Virus record (IMG/VR): IMGVR_UViG_3300046449_000037
Coordinates: 1-30,373 of that record
From: a virus
Direction: 5' to 3' (one strand)
DNA: 30,373 nt
The notes beneath the pieces are model-generated. The model was not told where the DNA came from. It worked only from the letters and a program-made list of their open reading frames with translations, and made no database searches. Shown here one piece after another: positions 27,299-30,373 of the stretch (within the stretch, counting starts at the first letter, position 1; the number at the start of each line of letters is the position of its first letter). The translations under genes were made by a program, and so were the position numbers.

Positions 27299-27528
27299 AA
27301 AATGATTGTTTCCTTTCTTGCAGTCTTCTTTGCTGCCTTGGGTTTGGCAACCTTTATGGATTCAATTTTCTTGAATTTGTCCAAGTGACCTTTGCGCAAG
27401 TAAGCAATTTCACCGGGCTTTGTGCATGCCTTAAATGCATCAAGGCATTCACTGGCATCTTCAGAGCATACTAAAACAGACAAAACGCCAGATGGTGATT
27501 TGTGTAATGTGGCTGATGGTTTAAACAT
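27292..27528 (-). CDS. Small basic protein after the capsid gene, 78 aa
   Basis: The 78-aa product begins MFKPSATLHKSPSGVLSVL, has Cys22, Cys29 and Cys36, and ends in a Lys-rich tail (KVAKPKAAKKTARKET). The basic tail suggests nucleic-acid contact. It is encoded between the major capsid gene and the connector genes (the lambda gpFI/gpD area), but it is flanked by terminators on both sides, so it may have its own transcript. I do not recognise a family; a decoration or accessory packaging protein are options. Confidence 0.65.
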   Translation of the reverse strand: MFKPSATLHKSPSGVLSVLVCSEDASECLDAFKACTKPGEIAYLRKGHLDKFKKIESIKVAKPKAAKKTARKETIILQ

Positions 27529-27548
27529 AATATTGATTTTTTGTGTTG

Positions 27549-27583
27549 AAAAAAAAGCCGCCTTGGATTGACCAAGACGGCTT
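27549..27583 (-). terminator. Strong rho-independent terminator after the major capsid gene
   Basis: A 12-base-pair stem with one wobble pair (27555-27566 with 27572-27583, AAGCCGCCTTGG against CCAAGACGGCTT) encloses a five-base loop and is followed on the minus strand by eight T. It begins 10 bases after the stop of the major capsid gene. Confidence 0.88.
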
Positions 27584-27592
27584 AAAGATTAA

Positions 27593-28477
27593 TTATGCAG
27601 TTGTGATGCGAACGCCATAATCAACACCCTTTGCAACTCCATAAAGAAGGTTGCAGTTGTAATAAAGAATGCCGTCATTGTCGTAGAATCGACGGAATTG
27701 AACTGGAAGTCCAAGACCCGGAATCACAACAGTTTCAACTTCAATGCCTGCTTGTTCAGCCATTTCAGTGTCAACACCACGACCAGCCATAAGCAGCGCA
27801 TTGCGTTGGAATGCGAATGCAGCAAGGTTTTCACCATTAGCATCTGCAAGGTCTGTTTCGTAGCAATCAAACTTGGCAACGCGCGGCACAAGTGCTTCGC
27901 GTTTTTCTTCAGTGATGCCCGGAATTTCTGCACTGTTAAGAGTCTTAACAAGCGATGCATAATAAGCAGGATTCATGAAAACAGAACGTCCAGCTTGTGG
28001 TGCTTTCTTGGTTGAAGTCAATGTTGCGTTTAGATCAGCAAGGTCATCACGATCAAAATTTGCAGCAGTGATAACTTCAGCAGTGCCAAAGTTTGCGGCT
28101 GTGATCAGATTCCAAACATCACCAAAAACCTTGTCACCAAGTGCTTGCAGTGCTGGCTCAATGAAAAGAGCATTCAGATTGATGGATGACTTGCTGCGCT
28201 CAACATCAGTGAATCCATAAGTGAAACCATAATGCTGGTTCAATGTAACAGTTGCAGAAGTCATGGCAACATCTTGCGATGCAGTCTTGATGCCTGCGCT
28301 CATGTCAGCAGCAGTTGGTTTGGTTGGATAACGAGTTGTAACACTTTCACCTGCGCCTTGAACGTCAGAAGAAAAGTCAGTTGTGAGTGCGCTCAATGGA
28401 GCGAAAAGAGAACTTAGTCCAGCCAAGCTTTCTTGAGCGATTTCGGCGAGATTTGCGCCAGCGATTGAATTTGCCAT
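27593..28477 (-). CDS. Major capsid protein (HK97-fold type)
   Basis: This 294-aa protein forms the shell. It has the alternation of helical and strand regions seen in short HK97-fold capsid proteins (SLAGLSSLFAPLSALTTDFS, NQHYGFTYGFTDVERS, NLNALFIEPALQALGDKV, FRRFYDNDGILYY) and lacks Cys-rich or catalytic motifs. The gene is directly downstream of the protease-scaffold gene and ends at a strong terminator, giving separately controlled, high expression. The leader is CAAAA-rich (AAACCAAAACAAAACAAAATC) before the ATG and has no Shine-Dalgarno motif. The assignment is from position, size and pattern. Confidence 0.8.
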   Translation of the reverse strand: MANSIAGANLAEIAQESLAGLSSLFAPLSALTTDFSSDVQGAGESVTTRYPTKPTAADMSAGIKTASQDVAMTSATVTLNQHYGFTYGFTDVERSKSSINLNALFIEPALQALGDKVFGDVWNLITAANFGTAEVITAANFDRDDLADLNATLTSTKKAPQAGRSVFMNPAYYASLVKTLNSAEIPGITEEKREALVPRVAKFDCYETDLADANGENLAAFAFQRNALLMAGRGVDTEMAEQAGIEVETVVIPGLGLPVQFRRFYDNDGILYYNCNLLYGVAKGVDYGVRITTA

Positions 28478-28523
28478 GATTTTGTTTTGTTTTGGTTTAT
28501 TTAAGATTCACTTGGTTGTGAAA

Positions 28524-29570
28524 TTATTTAATAAGATGTTTGTTTTCAGAATACCACTTGTTCTTGGCTTCAAGACCTTGTGATTTTCCAATTGCTTTGT
28601 ATTCGTCCCAGAATGATTCAGCAGTTGTTGTTTTTTCTGATTGGTTGGAAGCTTCAGCAATTGCATCAGCAGTTTGTAAAGCCATCAGTTCAGCAGCAGC
28701 AGAAGAAACATCAATTGCCTTGATTTCAGTTGCTTCATTCAATGCAACTGCTGCTTCTTTCATTTCTTCTGTGTGCGAACTTTCCATGTCTTCAATTTCA
28801 GATTTATACTCTTTGAGCGAATTTTGCAATTCAAGAATCTGCGTTTCGCCATGCTCAACTTGTTCACTGACTTCAAACAATTCATCTTCAAGCTTTGCAA
28901 CTTTTGATTCATGTTTTGCAACAATGCTGGAAACAATCTTTTCAACTGGAAGTGTTGCCCCGGCTTGCGCAGCGATTGCAGACAATTCTGTGACTGATGC
29001 GGCTGCCTTTAAACCTTGAACTGTGCCATCAATGAAACCTGCTTCCATTGCTTCATCAGCAGTGAACCACGTTGTTGCATTCATTAATTCTTCCAATTCT
29101 TCGTTGGTGTAATTGCTCCGGCTGTAAGCGTTGATAATTGCAGACTTCATTTTGTCCATCAAATCAGCTTCTTTGCGCAAGCCTTCACTGTCGCCAATTG
29201 CCACTGTCCAAGGGTTGTGAATCATCAGCAAAGCATTGTCTGCCATCAGCACTTCATCGCCAGCCATTGCAATGACAGATGCCATGCTTGCTGCCATGCC
29301 GTCAATGTAAACTGTGACATTTGCTGGATGGCGTTTGATGGCGTTGAAGATGACATTGCCCTCAATGATTGAACCACCCGGCGAACTGATGCGCAGGTCT
29401 ATTTGTTCAACTTCACCAAGTGCATCAATGTCTTGGATGAATTGGTTGGCTTCGACTCCAAAGCCGCCAATTTCGTCATAAATAAAGATTTCCGCTTTAG
29501 AAGATTTAACACCTTCGGCGACAGTTTCTTGTTCCATTGCATACCATGAATTGGTTTTTGATTTTTCCAT
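28524..29570 (-). CDS. ClpP-like head maturation protease with C-terminal scaffold
   Basis: The 348-aa product has an N-terminal ClpP-type protease (about 25-190): ISSPGGS (61-67), GMAASMAS (91-98) with nucleophile Ser95, and LLMIHNPW (114-121) with His118; the segment DEAMEAGFIDG carries the conserved family end. The C-terminal part (about 215-320) is a long acidic coiled coil (AKLEDELFEVSEQVEHGE, LNEATEIKAIDVSSAAAEL) that would act as an internal scaffold, like lambda C/Nu3. It would shape the procapsid and then cleave head proteins. The gene lies between the portal and capsid genes. The leader has only a weak GGGA sequence. Confidence 0.88.
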   Translation of the reverse strand: MEKSKTNSWYAMEQETVAEGVKSSKAEIFIYDEIGGFGVEANQFIQDIDALGEVEQIDLRISSPGGSIIEGNVIFNAIKRHPANVTVYIDGMAASMASVIAMAGDEVLMADNALLMIHNPWTVAIGDSEGLRKEADLMDKMKSAIINAYSRSNYTNEELEELMNATTWFTADEAMEAGFIDGTVQGLKAAASVTELSAIAAQAGATLPVEKIVSSIVAKHESKVAKLEDELFEVSEQVEHGETQILELQNSLKEYKSEIEDMESSHTEEMKEAAVALNEATEIKAIDVSSAAAELMALQTADAIAEASNQSEKTTTAESFWDEYKAIGKSQGLEAKNKWYSENKHLIK

Positions 29571-29584
29571 TTTGTTTTTCCCGT

Positions 29585-30373
29585 TTAGGTTTCTTCTGTT
29601 GAAGTTTCTTTAGTTAAAGTTTCTGCTGTCTCAATGTCAGCTTTTGACTCTGAGCCAGACCTTAAAGTGATTGGTCTGCGATATCCACCATCCTGCACCC
29701 AAGCATCTGTGACGGAATCTGACATTTCTGGCAATCCTGCCTCTGCTCTGAATGCGTCTTCGTCGCTTTTTTGTGGTGTGATTGAACCTGCGCGAACTGC
29801 AACGCCATACGAATCAAACTTGGCTTTCAATGTGGCAAAATCCAAATCAGATTTCATTGCCAAAGTGGCCTGGCCGTCATCATCCATGTCATCATCAATG
29901 TCTTCACCAGTTTCCTGTGTGACCAGTTCAGTGACATCACCGGGCATTGCCGTTGTTCCAAGTTCAGTTGCAGTCAACCCGTTTTCTTCGGCAATTTTCT
30001 TCTTCAACACCAAGTTGGCAGCACGTTTGCGAAGCAAGTCTTCGTAATCCATGCCACGCGCTTCAACAATATGATCTTCAGTTGTTAAGCCTGCGCGCAA
30101 GTCAGCAATGTCTGCTGAACGCATGCGCCCTTCATCAACTGTGAATTGTGCCGCTTTTGTAAATCCAATCTTCCACCAGTCCTCTGGCAGTTCGCCATAA
30201 ACGCCCTGCTTTGCGCGTTTTGCAATTACATACATTGCTGCGCGCTTCATCCCGGCATCAATGACTTCGCGTCTTGAAGCAATAGATTTGTTAATGTCAG
30301 CAGCAAAGCCGCGAACGCCAGCACCACCAATGGCAGATGAATCAAGCATTTCCCTGCGCCATCCCAAAGCGTA
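29585..30373 (-). CDS. Portal protein, C-terminal part (joined to 1-1144)
   Basis: This is the C-terminal part of the portal protein whose N-terminal 381 codons are at 1-1144. The reading frame passes the 127-bp overlap unbroken and ends with TAA at 29585. It includes RREMLDSSAIGGAGVRG, WWKIGFTKAAQFTVDEG, RMRSADIADLRAGLTTED, and DLLRKRAANLVLKKKIAEE, typical of lambda-type portals, then a long acidic tail (DIDDDMDDDG) that is probably disordered. In transcription it is followed after 14 bases by the ClpP-like protease gene. Confidence 0.9.
   Translation of the reverse strand, partial: YALGWRREMLDSSAIGGAGVRGFAADINKSIASRREVIDAGMKRAAMYVIAKRAKQGVYGELPEDWWKIGFTKAAQFTVDEGRMRSADIADLRAGLTTEDHIVEARGMDYEDLLRKRAANLVLKKKIAEENGLTATELGTTAMPGDVTELVTQETGEDIDDDMDDDGQATLAMKSDLDFATLKAKFDSYGVAVRAGSITPQKSDEDAFRAEAGLPEMSDSVTDAWVQDGGYRRPITLRSGSESKADIETAETLTKETSTEET
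30247..30373. repeat. Terminal direct repeat, right copy (circular contig overlap)
   Basis: Identical to 1-127. Joining the two copies restores one continuous 601-codon portal reading frame, which is the best evidence for circularity of the contig. Confidence 0.95.

Overview
The window is an essentially complete genome of a tailed double-stranded DNA phage, probably a siphovirus. The first 127 bases (1-127) recur exactly at the end (30247-30373), so the contig closes into a circle of 30,246 bp. The breakpoint lies inside the portal gene, which therefore appears as two pieces. Every gene I accept lies on the minus strand, so transcription runs from high to low coordinates. I see no tRNA, integrase, excisionase or CI-like repressor, which suggests a virulent phage. 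There is no DNA polymerase, so host polymerase is probably used.

Layout in transcription order, starting from the metallophosphoesterase. (1) 17369-5330, replication, recombination and modification: metallophosphoesterase, dNMP kinase, a 56-aa protein, RecT-like annealing candidate, coiled-coil protein, SSB-like protein, SF2 helicase, small regulatory or unknown proteins with a lysozyme-like endolysin among them, RuvC-like resolvase, a DpdA/TGT-like protein (candidate DNA base exchange), PD-(D/E)XK nuclease candidate, Toprim primase-helicase fusion and a four-cysteine PAPS-reductase-family ATP pyrophosphatase. Many neighbours overlap by ATGA. (2) 5329-5057, the largest non-coding gap, full of palindromes and short repeats. 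(3) 5056-1 and then 30246-21107 across the contig ends: small regulators, small and large terminase subunits, gpW-like joiner, portal, ClpP-like protease-scaffold, major capsid protein, then connector and tail genes in lambda-like order up to the tape measure and two further tail-region proteins. Hairpin terminators follow the capsid gene, two small accessory genes and the 86-aa gene near 1.6 kb. (4) 21043-17373, host interaction and lysis: a fibre with eight 51-bp repeats and a YadA-like head, a PAPS-type sulfotransferase, an unknown protein and two small membrane proteins that could be holins.

The most interesting points are the pairing of a DpdA-like protein with a four-cysteine ATP pyrophosphatase without recognisable 7-deazaguanine synthesis genes; a shared N-terminal tag (MAKYIAT-N/D-ED) on the primase-helicase and the SSB-like protein; a recurrent AC-rich translation leader (ATAACCCACAAAA) instead of a Shine-Dalgarno sequence; a repeated arrangement of a GGGG-loop hairpin followed by a terminator; and a change of base composition that begins inside the fibre gene and covers the sulfotransferase region. 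The host cannot be named from this sequence. AC-rich leaders that often lack a Shine-Dalgarno motif would fit a host phylum that relies little on that motif, but this is inference. Functional names rest on motifs read by eye; no database search was run.
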